This document shows, piece after piece, positions 7,851-15,053 of a stretch of DNA of 64,000 nucleotides (positions within the stretch are counted from its first letter, which is position 1; the number at the start of each line of letters is the position of its first letter). The notes below the pieces were generated by a model. It searched no databases. It was given only the letters and a program-made list of their open reading frames with translations, and was not told the origin of the DNA. Both the position numbers and the translations under genes were made by a program. Source of the DNA: Fibrobacter sp. UWB10 (lineage in GTDB: Bacteria > Fibrobacterota > Fibrobacteria > Fibrobacterales > Fibrobacteraceae); contig NZ_FXUE01000002.1 in assembly GCF_900182935.1 (NCBI RefSeq), positions 434,001-498,000 of the forward strand, written 5' to 3'.

Positions 7851-10358
7851 ATGGCCAACATTGTTGATGGAAGTGTTTTAGATAAAGAACTGAACCCGGA
7901 ACAGGCCGCTGCGGCTAAAAAGATTGATGGACCGATGCTGATTTTGGCAGGTGCTGGCTCGGGAAAGACGCGTTGCATTACCTATAAGATTGCTCACCTT
8001 GTTTCGCAGTATAATGTGGAGCCTGACCGCATTCTGGCGGTGACTTTTACGAACAAGGCTGCTCGCGAAATGAAGTCGCGTATCCAGAAGTTGCTCGATT
8101 GCAACATGAATTTTGCCTGGATGGGAACGTTCCATTCCGTGTGCTTGCGCCTTTTGAAGCTTTGTCTTTCAAAGCAGTCTGTGCTTGACGCTTTGGGCGG
8201 CAAGTGGTACGACGGCAACTTCTCGATTTACGATGATGACGACCAGAAAAGGCTCCTGAAAGAAATCATGAAGGAGCAATTGGGCGATAATTTTGAACCG
8301 TCAGAAGTCAAGAAATTGCATGGTGCCATTTCAAAATACAAGAACACGATTCTGTATCGCGGTAAGGTTGCTCAGTTGCAGACACCCGATGTGGTGCAGG
8401 AATTGGCGAATTTCCCGGATGAAGTTCTTCGCGCAAAGATGTATGCCGAATACCAGAAGCGCCTCAAGGAATCCAACGCGATGGACTTTGATGACCTGTT
8501 GTTCAACACGGTCTATATGCTGCAGAAGTTGCCGACGCTTGTGGAACAACTGAAAGCGCGTTTCCGCTATGTGGTGGTGGACGAATACCAAGATACGAAC
8601 GATGTTCAGTATGAACTCTTGAAGTTGCTCATTAACGACAATAAGAACGTGACGGTGGTGGGTGATGACGACCAGAGTATTTACGGCTGGCGTGGTGCAA
8701 ACATCAAGATTATCCGCAACTTCCACCGCGACTTTGCTCCGGTGACGATTGTCAAACTCGAACGTAACTACCGCTCGACCGCAAATATTGTGAAGGGTGC
8801 GGGTTCCGTGATTGCGCACAACATTCGTCCGCAAGAAATGCAAAAGAACGTATTCTCTAAAGAAGATGCTGGCGAACTCATTCACGTGCGTCACTTTATG
8901 GATGACCGTTCCGAAGCCTCGGCGATTGCCGATGTGATTGCAAAGGCGGGCGAAGATTTTTATGCCAAGACGGCTGTGTTCTACCGCACCAACGCGCAGT
9001 CCCGTGCCTTGGAAAAGGCGCTGAATGACCGCCGTATACCGTCGGTCATTTTTGGCGGCATGCGATTCTGGGACCGCAAAGAAATCAAGGATGTGCTCGC
9101 ATACTTGCGCCTGCTGGCTAACGAAAAAGACGATGCCGCCTACCTGCGCGTGATTAATACTCCGCCTCGCGCCATCGGTAAGACAACCGTCGAAAACATT
9201 CTTGAACGTGAACGCAACGGCGAAGGCTCCTTCTGGGATAACTTGCTCGCCGAAGTCAACAGCGGAAGCCGCTCAGCCATCAAGCTTAAGGGCTTTACGG
9301 ACTTGGTGCAGAGCTGGAAGGCTTTGCTTGCCGCAGGCGAAACTCCGCTTCCGATTTTGGCAGAAAAGATTATTACCGATGTGGGCTACAAGGAATTCTT
9401 GCGCAAAGAAGACGAACTCACTGCAGACGAACGCATCGGTAACTTGGACGAAATGGTGAATGCCATCCGCGAATTCGACGAAGAACATCCGGGCGCAACG
9501 CTCGATGCGTTCTTGCAGGATATTTCGCTTTTGACCGATGCTGACAAGAAGGTGGATAATTCCAAGGGCCAGGTGACGCTCATGACGATTCACATGGCGA
9601 AGGGCTTGGAATTCAATACCGTACACATCGCGGGCTGTGACGAAGAAATCTTCCCGCTGATTCGTGCATCGGCTGCTATGTCTGGCGCCGAGATGAACGA
9701 ACAGATGGAAGAAGAACGCCGCTTGTTCTATGTGGGCTGTACCCGCGCAGAAAAGAAACTGTACTTGTACCACGCGGAACGCCGCTTCTTCCAAGGAAAC
9801 ATTCGCCCGTTTGCGCCGTCCCGCTTCCTGAAGGAATTGGACCCGTCGGTTGTTGACTTTACGCCTTGCACCGATTCTGGTTTCGGCGGCTCGGGATTCG
9901 ATTTTAATCAGGATTTTGCCGGCGGCTCGTCGGGATTTTCGCGTCCGCCGCGCCCGAACATACCGTCTTATCCGCGTAGACCGTCCGGAAGCTTTGGCGG
10001 CGGCTATGGCGGAGGTTCGTCTCGCCCGAGCAACTTTGGCTCTTATGGTTACAACCGTCCCTCGGCGATTCCGAATTCCGTCAAGAAAAATGACAAGCAC
10101 ATCGTTTACCGCAATCCGGTTAAGGTTGCTGCCCCTGTAAAGCCGGTGGAACCTTCGGGCCCGCGTGTGGTTTACGATGAATACAGCGAGAATCCGTACC
10201 ATCCGGGCGTACGCGTGCGCCATATGAAATATGGTGTGGGCACGATTGTCAAGTGCTACGGTTCTGGCGACAATGCCCGTGTGGACGTGCGTTTCGGTAG
10301 CGATCCGACGGTTCGTACCATTATCTTGAAGTATGCCGCGCTACAAATCGTGGGCTAA
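7851..10358 (+). CDS. pcrA: UvrD/PcrA-type ATP-dependent DNA helicase
   Basis: An 835-residue superfamily 1A 3'-5' helicase for nucleotide-excision repair and replication-fork maintenance. ATG 7851 is chosen because GGAG lies 6 nt upstream. Motifs in order: Q-motif ELNPEQAAAA, Walker A AGAGSGKTRCI, VTFTNKAAREM, DEYQDTN (motif II), GDDDQSIYGWRGA (motif III), LERNYRST (IV), VTLMTIHMAKGLEF (V) and EERRLFYVGCTRAEK (VI). The C-terminal tail ends with a Tudor-like PcrA domain (VRHMKYGVGTIVKCYG). Between them, residues about 675-750 form an unusually Gly/Ser/Pro/Arg-rich linker (SGSFGGGYGGGSS). Name uvrD is equally defensible. Confidence 0.93.
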   Translation: MANIVDGSVLDKELNPEQAAAAKKIDGPMLILAGAGSGKTRCITYKIAHLVSQYNVEPDRILAVTFTNKAAREMKSRIQKLLDCNMNFAWMGTFHSVCLRLLKLCLSKQSVLDALGGKWYDGNFSIYDDDDQKRLLKEIMKEQLGDNFEPSEVKKLHGAISKYKNTILYRGKVAQLQTPDVVQELANFPDEVLRAKMYAEYQKRLKESNAMDFDDLLFNTVYMLQKLPTLVEQLKARFRYVVVDEYQDTNDVQYELLKLLINDNKNVTVVGDDDQSIYGWRGANIKIIRNFHRDFAPVTIVKLERNYRSTANIVKGAGSVIAHNIRPQEMQKNVFSKEDAGELIHVRHFMDDRSEASAIADVIAKAGEDFYAKTAVFYRTNAQSRALEKALNDRRIPSVIFGGMRFWDRKEIKDVLAYLRLLANEKDDAAYLRVINTPPRAIGKTTVENILERERNGEGSFWDNLLAEVNSGSRSAIKLKGFTDLVQSWKALLAAGETPLPILAEKIITDVGYKEFLRKEDELTADERIGNLDEMVNAIREFDEEHPGATLDAFLQDISLLTDADKKVDNSKGQVTLMTIHMAKGLEFNTVHIAGCDEEIFPLIRASAAMSGAEMNEQMEEERRLFYVGCTRAEKKLYLYHAERRFFQGNIRPFAPSRFLKELDPSVVDFTPCTDSGFGGSGFDFNQDFAGGSSGFSRPPRPNIPSYPRRPSGSFGGGYGGGSSRPSNFGSYGYNRPSAIPNSVKKNDKHIVYRNPVKVAAPVKPVEPSGPRVVYDEYSENPYHPGVRVRHMKYGVGTIVKCYGSGDNARVDVRFGSDPTVRTIILKYAALQIVG

Positions 10359-10363
10359 TTTGC

Positions 10364-10370
10364 TATATTG
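10364..10370 (+). promoter_or_regulatory. TATATTG -7-like box upstream of gatC
   Basis: TATATTG occurs 23 nt before the gatC ATG. An AAGAGG ribosome site lies between, so this gene would have a short leader. Confidence 0.4.
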
Positions 10371-10393
10371 CGTTCTGTAAGAAAAGAGGTTTT

Positions 10394-10681
10394 ATGCTCG
10401 AACGTGAAGAAGTTTTGAAACTCGCGAAGCTTTCTAGGCTCGAAGTTGCCGAAGAAGATATCGAATCTGTGAAGGGTCACTTGGACAAGATGTTGAACCA
10501 TCTCGAAGCCCTCAAGGCCCTGAACCTTTCCGATGTGGAACCGATGACCGCTGTCGAAAACGGCGCTACGATTCTCCGCGAAGATGTGCCCGTGCAGGGT
10601 TTCTCGCTCGAAAAGGCCTTCATGAATGCTCCGGCAGTGGAAAACGACCACTTCGCCATTCCGAAGGTGATCGGCGGTTAA
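10394..10681 (+). CDS. gatC: Asp-tRNA(Asn)/Glu-tRNA(Gln) amidotransferase subunit C
   Basis: A 95-residue subunit of the GatCAB transamidosome, which converts mischarged Glu-tRNA(Gln) or Asp-tRNA(Asn) to the amide form. The whole length fits GatC: it begins REEVLKLAKLSRLEVAEEDI, has the central HLDKMLNHLEALKALNLSDV helix, then the VEPMTAV and LREDVPVQGFS segments that wrap around GatA. It is preceded by AAGAGG 6 nt before the ATG. gatA and gatB are not in this window, so the three subunits are split in the genome. An aspS gene is present at 52408-54198. Confidence 0.92.
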   Translation: MLEREEVLKLAKLSRLEVAEEDIESVKGHLDKMLNHLEALKALNLSDVEPMTAVENGATILREDVPVQGFSLEKAFMNAPAVENDHFAIPKVIGG

Positions 10682-10711
10682 TTCGTAAACTGCTTTGGGG
10701 TGTGGAATTTT

Positions 10712-11425
10712 ATGGCTGTGCATTGCATAGTTCCTGCCCGCATGGGCTCAAGCCGCTTTCCGGGGAAGCCCCTGGTAAAAATTTTTGGTAAAGACAACAT
10801 TGGCAAGCCGATGATTGTGCGTACCCTGGAAAGGGCGCAACTTGCCGAATGTTTTGACCGCATTGTGTGTGCGACCGATTCCGAAGAAATTGCAGATGTC
10901 GTATCGCGTGCGGGATTTGAATTTATCTTGACAGGCCCTGCTGCCACAGGTTCTGACCGCGTTGCCTTTGCGGCTCGCGCTCTCGATTTGGACTTGGTGG
11001 TGAACTTGCAGGGCGACGAACCGCTGGTAGAGCCTTCTGTGCTGTGCGATGTGGCGGCAACGCTTGAAAAACACCCGGACGAATGGGTGACGGTAGCGTG
11101 CCCTTTGAATCCGGCTGAGGCGGGTCTTAAGACGGTGGTCAAGGTATTGGTGAAAGACGATTACGCGGTGGACTTTAGCCGGTCGGTAGCGAATGAGGAC
11201 GCTGCCCGCTGGTTCCAGCACCAGGGAATCTACGCTTATTCCAGGGTGTGCCGCGACGAATTTTCGTCTTTGCCACAGACAGAAGCGGAGCGAGAACGCT
11301 CGCTGGAACAGTTGCGCATTTTGGGCAAGCGCCCGATTCGCATTGTCCAGAGCAAGTATCCTTCGATTTCGGTCGATGTCCCTTCAGACGTGAATGCGGT
11401 GGAGGACACTCTTAAAAATCACTAA
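10712..11425 (+). CDS. kdsB: 3-deoxy-manno-octulosonate cytidylyltransferase
   Basis: A 237-residue enzyme activating KDO with CTP for lipopolysaccharide inner core synthesis, which marks a Gram-negative envelope. Motifs: CIVPARMGSSRFPGKPL (nucleotide-binding N-terminus), CATDSEEIADVV, TGPAATGSDRVAFAA, VVNLQGDEPLVEP (metal/substrate loop), and FQHQGIYAYSR. ATG 10712 is preferred to the upstream GTG at 10700; GGGGTGTGGA precedes it. It follows gatC by 30 bases. Family length is usually about 240-260, so this is complete. Confidence 0.93.
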   Translation: MAVHCIVPARMGSSRFPGKPLVKIFGKDNIGKPMIVRTLERAQLAECFDRIVCATDSEEIADVVSRAGFEFILTGPAATGSDRVAFAARALDLDLVVNLQGDEPLVEPSVLCDVAATLEKHPDEWVTVACPLNPAEAGLKTVVKVLVKDDYAVDFSRSVANEDAARWFQHQGIYAYSRVCRDEFSSLPQTEAERERSLEQLRILGKRPIRIVQSKYPSISVDVPSDVNAVEDTLKNH

Positions 11426-11430
11426 GGTCG

Positions 11431-11454
11431 AGGGTAACCAACGGAGGTTATCCT
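11431..11454 (+). promoter_or_regulatory. RBS-sequestering hairpin before comEA-like gene
   Basis: AGGGTAACC (11431-11439) pairs with GGTTATCCT (11446-11454), with a single G-U pair and a 6-nt loop. The GGAGG ribosome site (11443-11447) straddles loop and stem, and the ATG begins two bases after the stem. Folding would limit ribosome access. Confidence 0.5.
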
Positions 11455-11455
11455 T

Positions 11456-11905
11456 ATGAATGCACCAGAAAAAAACGTAGTCCGATTGGCGCTCTGCCTT
11501 TTGGTCATTGGAATCATTGTCCGAGTTCTCCCGTGGGGACTTCCATCTATCGAAACATTCGAGGTGGGCGAGTCGTTCATTGTAGGGAACGATACTCCCT
11601 TAACTGTTGCTCGGGACTCCATTGCCACGAATGATAGTTTGGTGTCGAAATTTGACAATAATTTTGAAAGCAAACCGAAAAAGGAGCGAAAATCGGTCAA
11701 AAAAGTGACCCTTCCGGTACACATTAATTCGGCATCGATCGATGAACTTTGTGCCCTAAATGGGGTCGGTCCGAAGCTCGCTGAGAAGATTTTGGAGGCA
11801 AAAAACGCCTTTGGACCCTTCAAAACGGGCGAAGATTTACAAAAAGTGCCCGGAATCGGCAAGAAAAAATTGGAAAAGCTACTTCCTGGGGTAATTTTTG
11901 ATTAG
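11456..11905 (+). CDS. comEA: ComEA-like helix-hairpin-helix DNA-binding protein
   Basis: A 149-residue protein with one N-terminal membrane segment (about 9-28, LALCLLVIGIIVRVLPWGL), a polar lysine-rich spacer, and a C-terminal ComEA-type tandem helix-hairpin-helix (about 85-149). This domain contains VHINSASIDELCALNGVGPK, LAEKILEAK and VPGIGKKKLEKLLPG. ComEA proteins bind double-stranded DNA in the periplasm during natural transformation; some homologues are only general HhH proteins. It sits between kdsB and the pilM/pilN-like pair, which favours a DNA-uptake link. Translation may be modulated by the hairpin over its ribosome site. Confidence 0.8.
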   Translation: MNAPEKNVVRLALCLLVIGIIVRVLPWGLPSIETFEVGESFIVGNDTPLTVARDSIATNDSLVSKFDNNFESKPKKERKSVKKVTLPVHINSASIDELCALNGVGPKLAEKILEAKNAFGPFKTGEDLQKVPGIGKKKLEKLLPGVIFD

Positions 11906-11942
11906 TTTTAGAGTGTAGTTTTTTTCATAAGTCGTTGATAAT

Positions 11943-12857
11943 ATGAGTGATACGAAGATTTACATGGGTATAGAAGCGGGGGACGCTTCTCTGAAAGTCG
12001 CCCTTTTGGACGCGACTGAACGCCGTGTTTTGAAGACGGCTGTCCTCGAAACAGAAACCGCCCCTCTAGACGATGTCTATGCTTTTGAAACAGCCCTCCA
12101 GGGTTGGATGGATTTCAACCAGATTGAATCCGTCGAGGCCATTTCGGTGGCTATTCCGGCATTCAGGTCGATTATTCGCCAGATCTTTGTTCCGGCAGAA
12201 GCGGCCAAGAACATCGATGATTATGTCAAGTGGTATGTATCGCTGATTACCAACGCCGACGCCAGTGCGTATATAATTGATTACAAAATCATGAGCGGTG
12301 ACCCGGACCTCGGCTACACGATTATGCTGATTGCCGTGCGTGAACAGTGGGTCGATAATTTACGTAAAGGCTTCCGTAGCAAGGCTTTAGCACCTAAGGC
12401 CATGGATGTGGATGTGCTTTCGCTCATGAACTTGATGGACTATGCCGAAAAGGTGTCCGAACTGACATGCATAGTCAAGGCTGACTATGCCGGTGTGACG
12501 CTCCTTTGGCTCACCAAGGATAACCTGCATGCGCTCCGCTGCGTGTCGACTCTTCCGCTGGTTAACAAGACCAAGGAAGAAGCTTACCAGATTTTGGCAG
12601 ACGGCATTGCCGAACAGATCAAGGTTGCCCACGATGAAAACGCATCGGTCGTGACCAAGACGATTCGCCTGTGCGGTGAAATGGCTGCCGATATGCCTTT
12701 TGTGGAAGGCCTTCGTGCCAAGTTGCCCGATTGCCAGCTGCAATTGATGGATTCTTTCTCTAACTTGAGGCTCCCGACCGAAGAAGCTGATGCTGAGGCT
12801 GTGCTTTCTTGCGCAGGTGCTATCGGCGCTGCCTTGAATGTGATGGAGGGTGTATGA
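11943..12857 (+). CDS. pilM: PilM-like actin-fold pilus assembly protein
   Basis: A 304-residue cytoplasmic protein with an actin/FtsA-like ATPase layout: YMGIEAGDASLKVALLD (phosphate-1 loop), AISVAIPAFRSIIRQIFVP, an internal KAMDVDVLSLMNLMDYA stretch typical of PilM, and LRLPTEEADAEAVLSCAGAI near the end. In type IV pili, PilM links the cytoplasmic motor to the inner-membrane PilN/PilO platform. It overlaps the next gene by ATGA, as pilM and pilN usually do. Sequence divergence is considerable, so the call leans on gene order as well as motifs. Confidence 0.7.
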   Translation: MSDTKIYMGIEAGDASLKVALLDATERRVLKTAVLETETAPLDDVYAFETALQGWMDFNQIESVEAISVAIPAFRSIIRQIFVPAEAAKNIDDYVKWYVSLITNADASAYIIDYKIMSGDPDLGYTIMLIAVREQWVDNLRKGFRSKALAPKAMDVDVLSLMNLMDYAEKVSELTCIVKADYAGVTLLWLTKDNLHALRCVSTLPLVNKTKEEAYQILADGIAEQIKVAHDENASVVTKTIRLCGEMAADMPFVEGLRAKLPDCQLQLMDSFSNLRLPTEEADAEAVLSCAGAIGAALNVMEGV

Positions 12858-13867
12858 TTCACTTGAACTTGATTGACGCGGCTGAACGCCTGGTCGAGTC
12901 CGAAACTGTGGCTCCGGTGCATGTCACCAACGTTAAGGATCTGCAGAATAAGTCTCGCAAGAAGGTCTTGACGGTTCTGGTTGCCGCTCTGTTTGTGTTT
13001 GCTGCCTTTAGCTGCTTCTTGAGCGTCGCTGGCGTTCCCAAGCAGTTGCATGGCTTGCTGCCGACACCGTATTTGGATTTGATTGGTGCCGAAGACCCGA
13101 CTCGTTCGGCTCTTGCAATCGGTATTGGACAAAAGACCTCCGCCGGTGGTTCGCTCGAAGCGGAAGCCGCTGCAGCTAGTGCAATGATTCGTAAACGTGA
13201 AAACGTGACGGTCAAGCAGGTCGTTGGCGAAATCAACCCGCAGGCCTTGTTCAACAACAAGCGCAACGATTACAACAGCTACTTGCCGCTCGAAAAGCTT
13301 TCTTACCAGAAGGCTTCTGTCGGCCAGTTCCTTGCCTTCTTGAATACGGCAACGCCCGACGACGTTGGCTTCTCTGACTGTATTTATCAGGCTCCGAACT
13401 TCTTCTACGTTCGCGGTGTCGCTGCCAATCCGGCTTCTCAGAAGGCTTTCCTCGATCGTATTCGCGCGGTCAGCTCTGACTTCAGAACTCCGCCGCTGCC
13501 CGAAAACGCTCCGGCCACCGACATTACCGCCTTCGGTATGTACAACGTGAGCAACGTGAACTTGGGTTCCGTTTCTTCGTTTGTTCCTACTGCCGAAGCC
13601 AACAACGAAATCAAGTCTATGAAGGCTCTGGCCACGAACCAGAAGGTTCAGCTTGCTGGGCTGGATAAGCCGCTGATTGAAGAATTCGGTGTGTACAAGC
13701 GTTACACGATCAAGGCTACGACAACGGCTGACTTTGCCGAATTGAACGGCTTTATCACCGCGTTTGTGAACTCGCCGTCTCGTATCGGTATTCGCAATAT
13801 CGAAATGAAACTCGCCAAGAAGGATATGTTCACGACAATCCTTTTTGAAATGTTTGTGATAAAGTAA
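12854..13867 (+). CDS. pilN: PilN/PilO-like inner-membrane pilus platform protein
   Basis: A 337-residue protein with a short cytoplasmic start (MIHLNLIDAAERL, recalling the INLLP-type PilN motif that docks on PilM). One membrane segment follows at about 37-58 (KKVLTVLVAALFVFAAFSCF), then a large periplasmic domain of ferredoxin-like alternation. ATG 12854 is preceded by GGAGGG and overlaps the pilM stop. The single protein may combine PilN and PilO roles, since no separate pilO follows; rsmD starts 6 bases later. Function is inferred from topology and coupling to pilM. Confidence 0.62.
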   Translation: MIHLNLIDAAERLVESETVAPVHVTNVKDLQNKSRKKVLTVLVAALFVFAAFSCFLSVAGVPKQLHGLLPTPYLDLIGAEDPTRSALAIGIGQKTSAGGSLEAEAAAASAMIRKRENVTVKQVVGEINPQALFNNKRNDYNSYLPLEKLSYQKASVGQFLAFLNTATPDDVGFSDCIYQAPNFFYVRGVAANPASQKAFLDRIRAVSSDFRTPPLPENAPATDITAFGMYNVSNVNLGSVSSFVPTAEANNEIKSMKALATNQKVQLAGLDKPLIEEFGVYKRYTIKATTTADFAELNGFITAFVNSPSRIGIRNIEMKLAKKDMFTTILFEMFVIK

Positions 13868-13873
13868 TCATCA

Positions 13874-14422
13874 ATGCCCATTCGCATTACTGGTGGACTT
13901 ATGCGGGGAAGGAATGTTCCTTCTCCGGATACCATGAAGACTAGGCCAACGGCTTCCCGTACAAGGGAGGCCTTGTTCAACATTTTACAAGGTGTCGAAA
14001 ACTTCCGCATGCTCGACTTGTTCGCAGGTTCGGGCATTATGGGTATCGAGGCTTTGAGCCGAGGCGCTGCAAGCGTCGTGGCGGTCGAAATGGCGCATGC
14101 CCAGGCGCGACTTGTGTTGCAAGCGTACAAAGCCTTGTCGCTGGAATCGAAACTTACTTTGTTAGAAAAGAATGCCTTGACGTTAGACAAGGAATCCTTG
14201 TGTGCAAGTGAAGGCTTTGACCTGATTTACGCGGACCCTCCGTTCAAGGATATGGATTACCCGGACTTGCGCCCGTATTGGGAGTGGTTGAATCCGGGTG
14301 GCGTTGCCGTGTTCGAAGCACCGAGCCGCAATCTGCCAGCATGGGTCAAGGAAGCCGACGAGGCGGAAACTGTGCAAGTCCGCCGCTACGGCGAATCTTC
14401 ATTAGTGATTTACAGACTATAA
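13874..14422 (+). CDS. rsmD: 16S rRNA (guanine(966)-N(2))-methyltransferase
   Basis: A 182-residue SAM-dependent methyltransferase of the RsmD family, modifying G966 of 16S rRNA during 30S assembly. It starts MPIRITGGLMRGRNVPSP, then RPTASRTREALFNIL, the SAM loop MLDLFAGSGIMGIEALSRGA, and the catalytic DLIYADPPF motif of N2-guanine methylases. Its usual partner coaD follows after a 64-bp gap, although a palindromic repeat separates the two here. Complete and typical in length. Confidence 0.93.
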   Translation: MPIRITGGLMRGRNVPSPDTMKTRPTASRTREALFNILQGVENFRMLDLFAGSGIMGIEALSRGAASVVAVEMAHAQARLVLQAYKALSLESKLTLLEKNALTLDKESLCASEGFDLIYADPPFKDMDYPDLRPYWEWLNPGGVAVFEAPSRNLPAWVKEADEAETVQVRRYGESSLVIYRL

Positions 14423-14427
14423 CGCTT

Positions 14428-14450
14428 GATGTCATGCCGGGCATGGCATC
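14428..14450. repeat. Palindromic repeat (GTCAT...ATC family), possible terminator
   Basis: GATGTCATGCC pairs with GGCATGGCATC (11 bp with one wobble). GGCTTTTT follows, so it could terminate rsmD. The outer GTCAT/ATC frame is shared with repeats at 14986, 21043, 21455 and 54485. Confidence 0.6.
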
Positions 14451-14474
14451 GGCTTTTTATGAATGCGAATTTTC

Positions 14475-14482
14475 TATATTTG
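14475..14482 (+). promoter_or_regulatory. -7-type box TATATTTG, 4 nt before coaD
   Basis: TATATTTG is followed by TCGC and the coaD ATG (14487). No Shine-Dalgarno sequence is present. It is one of the clearest candidates for leaderless initiation in the window. Confidence 0.6.
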
Positions 14483-14486
14483 TCGC

Positions 14487-14984
14487 ATGAAGAAAATTGC
14501 CGTATTCGCAGGATCTTTCGATCCGTTTACCTTAGGGCACCTTGATATCGTGAAACGCGCCGCAGCGTTGTTTGACGAATTGTACGTGCTGTTGGCGGTG
14601 AACGCATCTAAGAAGTATTCGCTTTCGGAATCGGCAAGAATCGAAATCGTGAAAAAGTCAGTTGAAAATATTCCGAATGTCATGGTGGAATCTTTTGACG
14701 GACTCACGGTGGAATTTATGAAGCGTGTCGGGGCGAAGTTCCTGGTGCGCGGAATCCGTGGCAGCGCCGATGTGGAATACGAACAGACGGTGGCCTGGAA
14801 TAACAAGAATCTTTACCCGGAATGCGAAACGATATTCCTGTCGAGCGTACCGGAACATTTGATGGTGTCTAGTACCGTCGTTCGCGAACTCTTGAAGGTT
14901 GGCATCGCAAAGAAATCCGACGGAAACGAAATTCTCGCTAAATACGTCCCCGCTGAAGTAATCCCTTTATTAACCTTCAACTAG
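14487..14984 (+). CDS. coaD: Phosphopantetheine adenylyltransferase
   Basis: A 165-residue enzyme transferring AMP to 4'-phosphopantetheine, the penultimate step of coenzyme A synthesis. The nucleotidyltransferase signature GSFDPFTLGHLDIVKRA is at the N-terminus, VNASKKYSLS follows, and the C-terminal SSTVVRELLK supplies the second ATP motif. RGIRGSADVEYE is a typical CoaD loop. ATG 14487 is used although an open frame extends upstream. The N-terminus MKKIAVFAGSFDP matches the family, and the promoter-like box would exclude earlier starts. Confidence 0.95.
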   Translation: MKKIAVFAGSFDPFTLGHLDIVKRAAALFDELYVLLAVNASKKYSLSESARIEIVKKSVENIPNVMVESFDGLTVEFMKRVGAKFLVRGIRGSADVEYEQTVAWNNKNLYPECETIFLSSVPEHLMVSSTVVRELLKVGIAKKSDGNEILAKYVPAEVIPLLTFN

Positions 14985-14985
14985 A

Positions 14986-15021
14986 GATCCTTCGACTTCA
15001 CTTCGTTTCGCTCAGGATGAC
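14986..15021. repeat. Dispersed GTCATCCTGAGCG...GTCGAAGGATC repeat, intergenic copy
   Basis: On the minus strand it reads GTCATCCTGAGCG, a 12-nt variable centre, then GTCGAAGGATC. The same flanks frame a different 18-nt centre at 21043-21084 inside hrpB. It lies in the gap between coaD and the rhomboid gene. Confidence 0.75.
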
Positions 15022-15053
15022 ATTTTCTAACCACTAATCACTGTCTACTACCT

